Shown one piece after another: positions 9,620 through 17,944 of a stretch of DNA of 64,000 nt; positions within the stretch are counted from its first letter, which is position 1; each line of letters begins with the position of its first letter. A program made the translations under genes and the position numbers. Source of the DNA: Bacteroidota bacterium (lineage in GTDB: Bacteria > Bacteroidota > Bacteroidia > Chitinophagales > Chitinophagaceae); NCBI GenBank assembly GCA_030706735.1, contig JAUZNZ010000007.1, positions 1 through 64,000 on the forward strand, given 5' to 3'. Below the pieces are notes generated by a model. The model was not told the origin of the DNA. It saw nothing but the letters and a program-made list of their open reading frames with translations, and ran no database searches.

Positions 9620-12076
9620 TTACGGTCTTGAATTATTGACGAATACCATTTTCCATTTAACCCGCTTATCACGGGCATCCTCCCTCTCCATGACCCAGAG
9701 CGGATAATACTTGCCGGCCGCCCAGTGATCGACAAAGGAATCATAGTATGGGCTACCGGGGTTGCCGTTCTGACCGCCCGGGTAAACTCCATAGGCCTCG
9801 GTCTTGTCGGTCAGGTGTACGATCATGCGCCAGCTAGGGCCGTGGAATTGTTTGGCGGCATTGATGCAGTTGGTGCCTCCGCCGATCATGAGGTGCGTCC
9901 GGCTGAGCGCGGGCAGGCGCAGCAAGTGCCTCGCCCAGGTATCCTTCCACCTGCCCCATTGCAATTTGTCATCCCTGTCGGCCTGCACCAGGTCGGGCAC
10001 TGCCGCTTTGAAAGCTGCCGTGACGATCTCCCGGAGGGTTTCCTTATGCGGCGTATTGATGTTGTCGATGAATTTATATGCCGTGTCGCGAAGCAGGGCC
10101 TCGAGCAAGGTACTTTCGAAAGGCCGAAGCAATGGAAGATCGGTCTGGGAGAGTTCGTCGTCATAGACCGCCGACTCCAGCCTCGACCACCAGAGATTAA
10201 AGATCGTGGGACCGGTCTCGCCGGGATCATCGCGCAGATTCCAGTTCCGGATGATGTCCAGGTAGGCACGTTCTTCGTCACCCAGATGGGAAGCGTCGAT
10301 GTGCTTAAGAAGTACCGGCCGGGCCATTTCCGCAAATACGTCATAGTTCTCGGTCTGGAGTTTCATCATATCCCGGGGCGTGATGGAATTCCATTTGTTG
10401 AGGAAGCGGTTAATGAGCAGGCCCCGATAAACCGGATAGTCGCTGCCGAGATAGTAGGGATAGGTCGTATCAACCGGTTTTTGGTTGGCGCTGCTGACAA
10501 ATCCTCTTTCCGGATTGAGGATAAATGGGTTCTCGTCGGCAGGAATATTACCCTGCCAGAGGTAGGAACTATCCGTTCCCGGCATGACATAGTCGCCCTG
10601 CCCCTTCCATTTGGCCGGAAAGTCGCCTTGCTGGGTAATCGCGATGTCGCCGGACTTGGAGGCGAATATGAAATTCTGTCCCGGGGTGCTCAGCCATCGG
10701 ATGGCTTGCCGGTAATCGTCATAATTCCGGGCAGAACGGATCCGGCTGAACACGCCCAGTTCATTGGAAGGGTCATCTGCCTTCCAGCGCACTGCATAAT
10801 ATTTATCCGAGGGTTGATCCGAAAAGCCGGTAAAGCCGGGCTCGTACATGACGGGGCCGAAGACGGTGTAGGTCACGGTATCCACGAAATCAGGGCTTCC
10901 CTTTACTTTAATGATCTCGAATCGATTGTCGGCCGCCTTCCATTCGCCATTGTAGCGATATTCCTGCCTGGACCCGTCCTTGAATTCAACGGCATAGTAA
11001 TCGCGTACGTCCCTGCCTGCATTGGTGACTCCCCAGGCGCAACTGTCATTGAACCCGATCACGATAAACGGCGCTCCGGGGAAGGAAACTCCATAGGTAT
11101 TGAAGTCGGGGGTCTGGATCTGCAATTCATACCAGATCGAGGGTAGGTTGGTGCCGAGATGAGGGTCATTGCAAAGAATGGGGCGACCGCTTAATGTTTT
11201 TTTACCACTGACGGCCCAATTATTACTCCCATTATTTTTTTCAGGTTGCAGTTCGCGTATCGTTACGGTATCCTTATTGTCAAAATATAGTGAGTCCGCG
11301 GTAACGGGCGGCTTCGGATGAATGCCGGGAGGCAGGAACGCCGTGCCCCTGGGAATGATGGGGTCGAGACTGTCCTGCAATGCGGGATAGAGTTTGGCGA
11401 GATCTTCCTTGCTGAAGAGGCTCTTGGCATTGGTCATCTCGAAGTCATGTTCCTTGGCCGCCAGGTCGTAGGCCATATACTTCATGAACAGCGCGATCTT
11501 GAGATTGCTCCAGGGCTCGGGCTTATAATTGAGCAGCTTGTATTCGAGAGGTAGTTCGCTCTCCCGGAGACCGGAGATATAGGCATTCACCCCTGCCGTA
11601 TAGGCATCGCAATCGCGTTTGGTGACGCTGTCCTTTTCGATCTCGGCCAGCGCTTTTTCGGCTCCCGATACCATCCCGAGGCGGCGCATCTGGCGGTCAT
11701 ATTTCAGGTAGCCGTTCCCCGCGCCGGGCCCCAGGATCTCGCTGAGCCTGCCGGCCGCCGCAAAGACCTGGAATTCCATCTGCCATAAGCGGAATTTCGC
11801 GTGAAGGTAACCCTGTATAAATGAAGCGTCCTCGTCGTTGCCCGCGAAAATGTGCGGCACCAGGCGGTCATCGAAGTATACTTCGGCCCGCTCTTTCAGA
11901 TCCGGGAAGTTGAGCCTGGCATTGAAACTTTTGTCGAGGGGGTCTGCATTCTGCCAGAAGCCATGCTGTGGGCTTAGGAAGCGGCCCAGGGGAGGCACTT
12001 TTCCCCATTGCGTATCGAGACAGAAGATTAATGCGGCAGTAAGAAGAACGGAAAGAGTCAAAGGGACAATTCTCAT
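9620..12076 (-). CDS. Penicillin acylase family Ntn-hydrolase
   Basis: An 818-residue secreted or membrane-anchored N-terminal-nucleophile amidohydrolase. Residues 1-21 form an uncleaved-type signal or anchor. The alpha-subunit region spans about 45-260, followed by a spacer and the autoprocessing site NNG-SNNWAVSG, making Ser284 the predicted catalytic N-terminus of the beta subunit. Further landmarks are NDPHLGTNLPSIWYE and FNDSCAWGVTNAGRDVRDYY. Family members cleave penicillins, acyl-homoserine lactones or other N-acyl amides; the natural substrate here is unknown. It is preceded by a 480-bp intergenic region rich in hairpins and repeats. Confidence 0.92.
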   Translation of the reverse strand: MRIVPLTLSVLLTAALIFCLDTQWGKVPPLGRFLSPQHGFWQNADPLDKSFNARLNFPDLKERAEVYFDDRLVPHIFAGNDEDASFIQGYLHAKFRLWQMEFQVFAAAGRLSEILGPGAGNGYLKYDRQMRRLGMVSGAEKALAEIEKDSVTKRDCDAYTAGVNAYISGLRESELPLEYKLLNYKPEPWSNLKIALFMKYMAYDLAAKEHDFEMTNAKSLFSKEDLAKLYPALQDSLDPIIPRGTAFLPPGIHPKPPVTADSLYFDNKDTVTIRELQPEKNNGSNNWAVSGKKTLSGRPILCNDPHLGTNLPSIWYELQIQTPDFNTYGVSFPGAPFIVIGFNDSCAWGVTNAGRDVRDYYAVEFKDGSRQEYRYNGEWKAADNRFEIIKVKGSPDFVDTVTYTVFGPVMYEPGFTGFSDQPSDKYYAVRWKADDPSNELGVFSRIRSARNYDDYRQAIRWLSTPGQNFIFASKSGDIAITQQGDFPAKWKGQGDYVMPGTDSSYLWQGNIPADENPFILNPERGFVSSANQKPVDTTYPYYLGSDYPVYRGLLINRFLNKWNSITPRDMMKLQTENYDVFAEMARPVLLKHIDASHLGDEERAYLDIIRNWNLRDDPGETGPTIFNLWWSRLESAVYDDELSQTDLPLLRPFESTLLEALLRDTAYKFIDNINTPHKETLREIVTAAFKAAVPDLVQADRDDKLQWGRWKDTWARHLLRLPALSRTHLMIGGGTNCINAAKQFHGPSWRMIVHLTDKTEAYGVYPGGQNGNPGSPYYDSFVDHWAAGKYYPLWVMEREDARDKRVKWKMVFVNNSRP

Positions 12077-12129
12077 ACCTGGTCCATTGAATTGATGTCT
12101 TAAGGACTTTTAAAAGTAATCTATTTTTC

Positions 12130-12158
12130 AATACCCTAAATAGGGGATGCCGGGTATT
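12130..12158 (-). promoter_or_regulatory. Dyad element shared with the DUF4294 promoter
   Basis: AATACCC at 12130-12136 pairs with GGGTATT at 12152-12158. The 12-mer AATACCCTAAAT followed by GGGG recurs exactly at 24058-24069, in both cases 38-54 bases upstream of a leftward start codon. It could be a regulator site or part of a promoter. Confidence 0.35.
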
Positions 12159-12320
12159 GGCCGGATGGGGGAATTCGATAAAAAATCACCACAAAATGGT
12201 ATTTTTCGTATGGGTCTTTATACGAAAATTTGCATCAGGAAAGAATTTAAACCCAGATTTTCTGTAATTCATCGATCCTACCCTTTTTATGTACGTTCAG
12301 GTGGTTCAGGTTGATAATAG

Positions 12321-12432
12321 GCCGGTCTCGAAAGAGCCGGCTTATTTTGTTGGCGACGCTTTCCGCTGGAAAATGTCGCGTCGCCAACAAAATATCCTTT
12401 GCGTTGCGACCGAAGGGGCTTCGCCCCTTCGG
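12321..12432. repeat. Cluster of three inverted repeats (REP-like or structured RNA)
   Basis: Hairpin A (12321-12341) has GCCGG/CCGGC arms. Hairpin B has perfect 16-bp arms at 12344-12359 and 12378-12393 (ATTTTGTTGGCGACGC) around an 18-nt loop that itself contains TTCC-GCT-GGAA. Hairpin C (12410-12432) has 10-bp arms CCGAAGGGGC and a TTC loop. All are perfect or nearly so and closely spaced, which is typical of dispersed palindromic elements or a structured transcript. Hairpin A or C could also terminate the leftward BioF-like transcript. Confidence 0.65.
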
Positions 12433-12441
12433 TACATCCCC

Positions 12442-12518
12442 TTCCAAAAGATTTCTTTAGGTTCCAAAGATTCTATTAGGTTACCGGGATCCCTCCAGGT
12501 TCGAAAGATCTCTTTAAA
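12442..12518. repeat. Four degenerate 19-20 bp tandem units
   Basis: Units start at 12442, 12462, 12481 and 12500, with approximate consensus TTCCAAAGATTTCTTTAGG. Units 1 and 4 each contain a small dyad AAAGA-NN-TCTTT, and unit 3 has GGGATCCC at the same place. The spacing is about two helical turns, as expected of an iterated protein-binding site. Confidence 0.5.
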
Positions 12519-12559
12519 CTGACCCCATTAATAAGCAGGGCAGCTGGTTTTACGCGCGG

Positions 12560-13744
12560 CTATTTCAAACACCCGACCAGGCGATCGATTTCGGCGGGTG
12601 TGTTAAAGCTATGCAGGACGATGCGCAGGCGCTCGGCGCCTCGGGGCACCGTGGGATAGAGGATGGGGCGGACGTCCAGCCCCGCGGCCTGTAATTGGTC
12701 GGAGACCGATTTGACCTCGTCATTCCCGGGGACGATAACCACCTGGATCGGCGTGTGGCTATTCAGTCGTTCATACCGAATGGGCGCCTGGTGGAAGCGT
12801 TCGATCCATTCCTGCAATCGCTGACGTTCCCTGGTCATTCCGGGAAAGAGGTCGTAGGCGGCCCGGATCGCTGCGACGCTGCTTTCCGGCAGTGCGGTGG
12901 TATAGATAAATGACCTTGCGAAGTTGATCAGGCAATCCCGCAAGGAGGCGCTCCCCAATACCGCGGCGCCGTGACAACCAAGGGCTTTTCCGAATGTATG
13001 AACCCGCGCAAAGCATTTATGCTCCAGGCCCAGCGATTGCACCAAGCCCTCCCCTTGCCTCCCGATCACACCGGTAGCATGCGCTTCATCCACCATGAGG
13101 TGCGCGCCGAAGCGATCGCACAGGCGCACGATCTCGGGTAATGGCGCCTGGTCGCCATCCATCGAAAAGAGCGATTCCGTGACGACGAAGACCTGGTGAG
13201 GGGGCGCCGGGGGATTGGAAGTGGGCCCGGATGGAGGGACGGAGGCGGGCTGGAACGCGGGAGGTTGGGCAGTAACGGATTCGAGGCGATGCTGCAGGTC
13301 CGCGAGATCGTTATGCGCGAATGAAAAGGAGCGAGCAAAGGAGAGGCGGATGCCGTCGCGAATGGACGCATGACTGAGATGATCGTACAATACGATGTCG
13401 TTGCGCTGCGGGATGGCGCTCATCAAACCCAGGTTCGCATCGTAGCCCGAATTGAAGATGAGTGCGGCCTCTGACTCGTGAAACGAAGCGATATGACGTT
13501 CCGTCTCTTTGATAAGCGGGTAATTACCGGCGAGGAGGCGGGAGCCACCGCTGCCATGGCGAAGCGGGTGCGGGGCCGGGGCGGAAGCTGAAGGAGGGAG
13601 GTGCGCCTCGATCAGCCCATTGGTCGCGATCCCGAGATAGTCATTCGAGCAAAAATCGGTCTTGCCTTCAGGAAGGCGCAGGCGGCGCATGGCGTTCTGC
13701 TGCCTGCGTTCATCCAGCCGTCTGTCCAGAAAGTCTTCGCCCAT
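12560..13744 (-). CDS. 8-amino-7-oxononanoate synthase-like PLP enzyme (BioF/AONS family)
   Basis: A 394-residue alpha-oxoamine synthase of PLP fold type I; BioF condenses pimeloyl thioester with alanine in biotin synthesis, and close relatives make amino-ketobutyrate or sphinganine. Visible are FCSNDYLG, HGSGGSRLLAGN, the PLP-contacting VDEAHATG at 218-225 and the Schiff-base Lys253 in HTFGKALG. Residues about 158-183 are an inserted Pro/Ala/Ser-rich loop before QVFVVTESLFSMDGD. I start at the ATG at 13744; longer readings run into the divergent miaE gene. No other biotin gene is nearby, so BioF is probable rather than proven. Confidence 0.85.
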   Translation of the reverse strand: MGEDFLDRRLDERRQQNAMRRLRLPEGKTDFCSNDYLGIATNGLIEAHLPPSASAPAPHPLRHGSGGSRLLAGNYPLIKETERHIASFHESEAALIFNSGYDANLGLMSAIPQRNDIVLYDHLSHASIRDGIRLSFARSFSFAHNDLADLQHRLESVTAQPPAFQPASVPPSGPTSNPPAPPHQVFVVTESLFSMDGDQAPLPEIVRLCDRFGAHLMVDEAHATGVIGRQGEGLVQSLGLEHKCFARVHTFGKALGCHGAAVLGSASLRDCLINFARSFIYTTALPESSVAAIRAAYDLFPGMTRERQRLQEWIERFHQAPIRYERLNSHTPIQVVIVPGNDEVKSVSDQLQAAGLDVRPILYPTVPRGAERLRIVLHSFNTPAEIDRLVGCLK

Positions 13745-13758
13745 GCCTTCGGTTTTCG

Positions 13759-13766
13759 CAAACCTA
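13759..13766 (-). promoter_or_regulatory. -7 element of the BioF-like gene
   Basis: On the minus strand TAGGTTTG, 14 bases before the ATG at 13744. It lies back to back with the miaE -7 box, only 12 bases away, so the two promoters must overlap in their -33 regions. Confidence 0.5.
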
Positions 13767-13778
13767 AGGCAAAATGGG

Positions 13779-13786
13779 TAAGTTTG
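13779..13786 (+). promoter_or_regulatory. -7 element of miaE, four bases before ATG
   Basis: TAAGTTTG followed by CCCC and then the miaE ATG at 13791. The spacing equals that seen for purC, lysC and fabF and predicts a leaderless transcript. Confidence 0.5.
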
Positions 13787-13790
13787 CCCC

Positions 13791-14399
13791 ATGGAAAGCA
13801 TTCCCGTGCAAAAGAATATCCTCGGTCTCCAATTGCCCACCGATCCGCGCTGGGTCGACCTGGCGACCCTCTCGTTGGAGGCCATCCTGACCGACCATGC
13901 CTGGTGCGAGCAAAAGGCAGCCAGCAGCTGCATTTCCCTGATCCAGCGTTACCCGGACAGAGAAAAACTCGTACAGGAACTTTCCCCGATCGTGACCGAA
14001 GAATGGGGCCATTTCCGCCAGGTGGTCGCGGAGCTGCAAAAACGCGGGTTGAAGTTGGGCAAGCAACGGAAGGATGCCTATGTAAACCGGCTGATGGAAT
14101 TTCAGCAGAAGGGGGGCAACGAAGAAGAACGTCTTTTGGACAGGCTGCTCATCTTTGCCCTGATCGAAGCGCGGAGCTGCGAGCGGTTCAAACGACTCAG
14201 CGAAGGGTTGGCAGATGAGTATATGAGTGGGTTTTATAGACGCTTCATGGAGAGTGAAGCCGGACATTACCATCTGTTCATCGAGCTTGCGGAGACTTAT
14301 ATGGATCGCGACGTAGTGCGACGTCGCTGGAAGGAGTGGCTGGACTTCGAGGCGGGGGTCATGCAGGAGTTGGAGGTGAGGGGGGATCGGATACATTGA
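13791..14399 (+). CDS. miaE: tRNA 2-methylthio-N6-isopentenyladenosine-37 hydroxylase
   Basis: A 202-residue ferritin-like diiron monooxygenase that hydroxylates the isopentenyl group of ms2i6A37 in tRNA. The iron-binding Glu/His pattern is visible: DHAWCEQKAAS, EEWGHF, IEARSCERF and ESEAGHY. Length matches the family. The last 41 bases overlap the convergent DNA glycosylase gene. It needs MiaA/MiaB products made elsewhere in the genome. Confidence 0.95.
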   Translation: MESIPVQKNILGLQLPTDPRWVDLATLSLEAILTDHAWCEQKAASSCISLIQRYPDREKLVQELSPIVTEEWGHFRQVVAELQKRGLKLGKQRKDAYVNRLMEFQQKGGNEEERLLDRLLIFALIEARSCERFKRLSEGLADEYMSGFYRRFMESEAGHYHLFIELAETYMDRDVVRRRWKEWLDFEAGVMQELEVRGDRIH

Positions 14400-15159
14400 C
14401 CGATCTCAACCTGGTCAGGTAGAGGTCAACAAATTCCTTCATGCGCGGGCGGCGGTATTGCATGATCCAGCGCGGATGCGGCAGGGGGATGATCTCCGAG
14501 AAAAAACCATGTTTGGCATTCAGGCGCGTGAGCTGGCGGAAGTTCTCGCCTTCGCCGAGGCAGAAGCAGGTGGGTGCGGCGACGGTGGTAGGGCTATGGG
14601 CGGGCGAGGCGGTGGGTACGGTGACAGGAGCGGCGGTGGGGACGCTTGCGGGGCCGGCCGCGGGCAGCGAGGGGATGGTGGCCAGTTGCCGGCGGATGCA
14701 GTCGGCCATGAAGGGTTCGCAGGCGCTGAGTAGGGCCTTGTCGTCGTAGTAGTTCAGGTTACGGCCGTCTTTGACAAATCCCAGAGGGGACATGGCCGTT
14801 ATGAAGAAGTCGCCATAGAATTTGGCTACACCACCATACGCATCGATCATCTCGTAGATGAATTGAGAAGAAAGTTCCGGCAGTTTACGCCACTCATTCG
14901 GAATGCCACATTTCTGCTCGAGTCGAATGGGATCAGTGAACGGCACGCCGGTCACGCCGCCCCCGAAACGTCCGGGATTGATGCCGAGGATGTAGGTGCG
15001 GGGACGTTGGTCGCCATAGAACTTTTCATAAAAAGCGGTCGTGAGCGGCCAGGCCGTCTCATCCAGGAAGGGGTTCATGATCCCGATCCCTTTCGGCGGC
15101 CGGAATCCGGGCTTGAGCGTTTTATAGAATCGGAGGATGGCCTGTGCCTGCGTGCTCAT
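14359..15159 (-). CDS. SMUG2-like uracil-DNA glycosylase family protein
   Basis: A 266-residue protein of the uracil-DNA glycosylase superfamily, resembling the SMUG2/DUF4918 group. Motif 1 is ILGINPGRFGGGVTGVPFTDP starting near residue 57, and the C-terminal motif is PHPRWIMQYRR near 227. Members excise deaminated bases from DNA. Residues about 165-197 form a Pro/Ala/Thr-rich run placed between two conserved segments and are encoded by a plus-strand G-rich block (about 14568-14670). The 3' end overlaps miaE by 41 bases. It follows the GSCFA gene by 80 bp and may belong to that leftward operon. Confidence 0.82.
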   Translation of the reverse strand: MSTQAQAILRFYKTLKPGFRPPKGIGIMNPFLDETAWPLTTAFYEKFYGDQRPRTYILGINPGRFGGGVTGVPFTDPIRLEQKCGIPNEWRKLPELSSQFIYEMIDAYGGVAKFYGDFFITAMSPLGFVKDGRNLNYYDDKALLSACEPFMADCIRRQLATIPSLPAAGPASVPTAAPVTVPTASPAHSPTTVAAPTCFCLGEGENFRQLTRLNAKHGFFSEIIPLPHPRWIMQYRRPRMKEFVDLYLTRLRSVNVSDPPSPPTPA

Positions 15160-15239
15160 GGCATTCTTTTCCCAAAGGTATAGATTAGACGCCCAGCCCG
15201 ATGGTCAATTCCCACTGCCATTCAATCCGCGGGGCGTCG

Positions 15240-16229
15240 CTAATCCGCACGCGATCCGGCGGAAAAGTATTCCAGCTCAGCGGCCAGGTCGAGGAAGGGG
15301 AATTTTGCGCCGAGCTCGCGGGTACGCAGCTCCTGTTCCTGTAGAAAGCGTTTATGGGCCAGGGTTGAAGGTTGGAGCGGCCTGTGTTTGCGCGCGATGA
15401 CGATCTTTCTCACTTCGTCCATGAGTCCCCGCGAGGGTTCGTCGATGACATGCTGCGCGAACTTTTCCAGCACGAAGGTCGTCGCCTGATAATTTGGATG
15501 CACCATATCGATATCGTAAAAGCGATAGTCGCGAAGAACGTCGATCACGAGCTCATAGGCCGGAAAATACCTTATAGCGCCGTAGGCGGCCACGAGATGG
15601 TGCACGGCTTCAATCAGGCGGGCCTTGCTGCAGTTATTCTCGATGACGCCGTCCCGGATATGACGGACGGGGCTAACGGTAAGGATCACCTGTATGCCGG
15701 GATTGAAGCGAAATAACCGCGAGAAGCACGAGTCGAGGGCTTCAATGATCTCGTCGATGGACATCAGGTGCTTCCGGAAGGACTGCGCCGGGGCACGATG
15801 GCAATTGGCCACGGGGAGATCCGTTTCGGTCAACCTGTAGGAGAAGGCGCTGCCCAGCGTAACGATCAGCCATTTCGCGTTCTTCAGGAAGGCATGTGCG
15901 CGGGATTGCGATTCGTTGATCCTTGCGAGGCAGGCGTCCTTGTCGATATGGGAGAAAACGCCATGGTGCTGCCAGCTCTGCCAGAGTTCGTTCAGATGGA
16001 CGAGATCGCCGGGGCCATACTGGCGATTGTCGATATAGGATGCCAGGCTGGAGGCGACGCTGGCCGGATCGAACAGGATCCCGTGGGGGTTTTGCAGGAT
16101 ATCGAATTTCAGTTCCTGCAGCGTATTGCCGATGTGTTCCGTGAAGCAGGAACCCGTCAGCAGGATCTTGTCCCGGTAAGAGATCAGTGGCGTGGGCGAA
16201 TCGATCCGGATGGGCAGTTGAAATTCCAT
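15240..16229 (-). CDS. GSCFA domain protein
   Basis: A 329-residue member of the GSCFA family (SGNH/GDSL-esterase-like). The defining motif is LLTGSCFTEHIG at residues 24-35, and VTLGSAFSY, LTVSPVRH and DMVHPNYQAT provide the SGNH-like blocks, with Ser in GS and Asp/His in the DxxH-like DMVH near the C-terminal third. Found mostly in Bacteroidota and Proteobacteria; substrate unknown. It is the fourth gene of the run NUDIX-rlmB-HMG lyase-GSCFA, starting 18 bases after its upstream neighbour. Confidence 0.88.
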   Translation of the reverse strand: MEFQLPIRIDSPTPLISYRDKILLTGSCFTEHIGNTLQELKFDILQNPHGILFDPASVASSLASYIDNRQYGPGDLVHLNELWQSWQHHGVFSHIDKDACLARINESQSRAHAFLKNAKWLIVTLGSAFSYRLTETDLPVANCHRAPAQSFRKHLMSIDEIIEALDSCFSRLFRFNPGIQVILTVSPVRHIRDGVIENNCSKARLIEAVHHLVAAYGAIRYFPAYELVIDVLRDYRFYDIDMVHPNYQATTFVLEKFAQHVIDEPSRGLMDEVRKIVIARKHRPLQPSTLAHKRFLQEQELRTRELGAKFPFLDLAAELEYFSAGSRAD

Positions 16230-16247
16230 GGGGCGAGGCGTTTAGGG

Positions 16248-17210
16248 TTACTCTTTGGTAAAAATCTCCCCGGCGATCCGGAGGCTCTCCTGCAGGGCCG
16301 CCTGGTCGAGACCGGTCAACAGGCCGGCGTCCTGAAAATACGGGATCATCAGTGCCGAGTCCATATTGCCCACCAATTCGTCTCCCGCCATGGGGCAGCC
16401 TCCGATACCCTTGAGCGCCCCGTCAAACCGGCGGCAACCGGCCTGCAGGGCCGCGTCGATCTTCGCCTTCCAGTTCCGGTGTGTGGAATGCAGGTGGACG
16501 CCGATCGTGCAGCCGGGCAACTGACGGATGAGATAATCCGTGACCGAAAAGACCTGGTCCGGGGTGGCCAGGCCCACCGTGTCCGCCACCGATAGGGTTT
16601 TGACGCCCAGGCGGGACAGAGATTCCGCCCATTCATAGACGAGTTCCTCCGACCAGGGGTCGCCATAGGGATTGCCGAATGCCATGGAGAGATAGACTAT
16701 CAACTCCTTTTCTTTTGCGGCGCAAATTGCGAGCATCTCTTCGACGGTCGCCAGCGAACCGTCGATCGTCTTATTGGCGTTACGAAGCTGGAAGGTCTCG
16801 GATACCGAAAAGGGAAAGCCGAGGCAATCGATGAGATCGTAGCCGGCGGCCTCCTCCGCCCCGCGAAAGTTGGCGACGATGGCAAGGAGCCTGGTGGAGA
16901 CGCGGGATCGGGAGGCGTCGCGGTCGCGGGAGCGGCCTTTGTCCAGGTGACGGATGACCTCGGCGGTGTCGGCCATTTGCGGGATCGCCCGGGCAGACAC
17001 GAAGCTGCCGAAATCGAGGGTATCGAAGCCCACTTGCAGTAGCGCGTTCAGGTAGTCGATCTTTTTTTCAGTCGGGATGATATGCGGCCAGCCCTGCATG
17101 GCGTCGCGCGGGCATTCGACCAGGCTGACCGGCAGGCCGGCGCTAAACGGAAGGTCCCGCCCCTTGTCCACCCTGGTCTGAGGGATCCGCGGCGTGTGGA
17201 AGGGACTCAT
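16248..17210 (-). CDS. HMG-CoA lyase-like protein (HMGL/DRE-TIM family)
   Basis: A 320-residue TIM-barrel lyase resembling hydroxymethylglutaryl-CoA lyase, which splits HMG-CoA to acetyl-CoA and acetoacetate in leucine breakdown. Catalytic Arg and Asp are kept in VECPRDAMQGWP, metal-binding His in GVHLHSTHRN, and the loop cysteine in GIGGCPMAGDELVGN. These motifs differ from the textbook VGPRDGLQNE and HFHDTYG, so another 3-hydroxyacyl-CoA or ketoacid substrate is possible. The start codon overlaps the rlmB stop as ATGA, and no other leucine-catabolic gene is present. A short Arg/Ser/Asp repeat (about residues 92-106) lies in a loop. Confidence 0.82.
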   Translation of the reverse strand: MSPFHTPRIPQTRVDKGRDLPFSAGLPVSLVECPRDAMQGWPHIIPTEKKIDYLNALLQVGFDTLDFGSFVSARAIPQMADTAEVIRHLDKGRSRDRDASRSRVSTRLLAIVANFRGAEEAAGYDLIDCLGFPFSVSETFQLRNANKTIDGSLATVEEMLAICAAKEKELIVYLSMAFGNPYGDPWSEELVYEWAESLSRLGVKTLSVADTVGLATPDQVFSVTDYLIRQLPGCTIGVHLHSTHRNWKAKIDAALQAGCRRFDGALKGIGGCPMAGDELVGNMDSALMIPYFQDAGLLTGLDQAALQESLRIAGEIFTKE

Positions 17211-17944
17211 GGGAGACGTTGTTTCATGGCTTCATATAAAATGATCCCGGCGGCGACAGAGACGTTCAACGAATCGAAGTCACCCGTCATCGGGATCGTG
17301 AAATGCGTGTCGGCAGCCTTGCGGATATAGGGTTGCACGCCCTTGTCCTCACTGCCCATGACGATACAACAAGGCCCGGCCAGGTCCAGTTCGAATATTT
17401 TCTTTTCCGCCTTCATTTCACTGGTGAACACGCTGATCCCATTCAGGTGCAGGGTGTCCACCGCCTTCAGGAGGCTATTGACGCGGCAGATATGGATGCG
17501 TTCCAGCGCTCCGGCGGATGACTTCATCGCCTCCTCGTTCAGGGCCCCTACCCCTTTGTCAGGCAGCACCAGGGCCTGCGCGCCGCAACAAACGGCGGTG
17601 CGCGCGATGGCGCCGATATTGCGAACGTCCGTCACGCCGTCGAGCATGACGAATAAGGGGGGTATGCCGGAAGCCACCACCTCGTCGATCACCTGCTGGA
17701 GGTCGAGGTATTGCACCAGTGCGGCAAAGGCGATAAAACCCTGGTGATTGGCGCGGGTCAGTGAATGCAGTTTTTCGGCTGGAACCAACTGAAGGGGGAT
17801 CTGATGCTGCCTGGCCAACTGCCGGATCTCGTCCACGGAGTCGCCCGTCCCATTGCGCTGCATGAGGATCTTGTCGAGGGCTCTCCCGGACCGAATGGCT
17901 TCGATCAGCGGTTGGCGGCCGATTATGAGCGATGACTTCTTCAT
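17207..17944 (-). CDS. rlmB: TrmH/SpoU-family rRNA 2'-O-methyltransferase (RlmB-type)
   Basis: A 245-residue SPOUT methyltransferase that methylates a ribose 2'-OH, in RlmB at G2251 of 23S rRNA. The N-terminal substrate-binding domain (residues 1-80) is followed by the knot with motif 1 DGVTDVRNIGAIARTA (102-117), motif 2 MGSEDKGV (196-203) and motif 3 SLNVSVAAGI (225-234). I start at ATG 17944, which overlaps the NUDIX stop as ATGA; a longer reading upstream only duplicates the NUDIX gene in another frame. Its stop in turn overlaps the start of the HMG lyase gene. Confidence 0.93.
   Translation of the reverse strand: MKKSSLIIGRQPLIEAIRSGRALDKILMQRNGTGDSVDEIRQLARQHQIPLQLVPAEKLHSLTRANHQGFIAFAALVQYLDLQQVIDEVVASGIPPLFVMLDGVTDVRNIGAIARTAVCCGAQALVLPDKGVGALNEEAMKSSAGALERIHICRVNSLLKAVDTLHLNGISVFTSEMKAEKKIFELDLAGPCCIVMGSEDKGVQPYIRKAADTHFTIPMTGDFDSLNVSVAAGIILYEAMKQRLP

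Larger units (their letters stand above)
12077..12559. other. Gene-poor, hairpin-rich intergenic region
   Basis: A 483-bp gap between two leftward genes, so it is the 3' end of the BioF-like transcript and the promoter of the acylase gene. From right to left it holds a four-unit tandem repeat (12442-12518), three hairpins (12321-12432), an AT-rich 9-bp inverted repeat (12203-12211 with 12220-12228), and a dyad AATACCC...GGGTATT (12130-12158). I see no convincing coding sequence. Confidence 0.7.

Noticed and set aside
9725-11146. Long open frame of 473 codons antisense to the penicillin-acylase-family gene
   Set aside because: It mirrors the codon structure of a clearly conserved gene on the other strand and has no recognisable domain; a consequence of GC-rich codons.
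12247-12447. 66-codon minus-strand frame in the hairpin region, containing FPAESVANKI
   Set aside because: It runs straight through two perfect hairpins, so its sequence is set by the palindromes. I would reconsider if the same peptide recurs with codon-level conservation.
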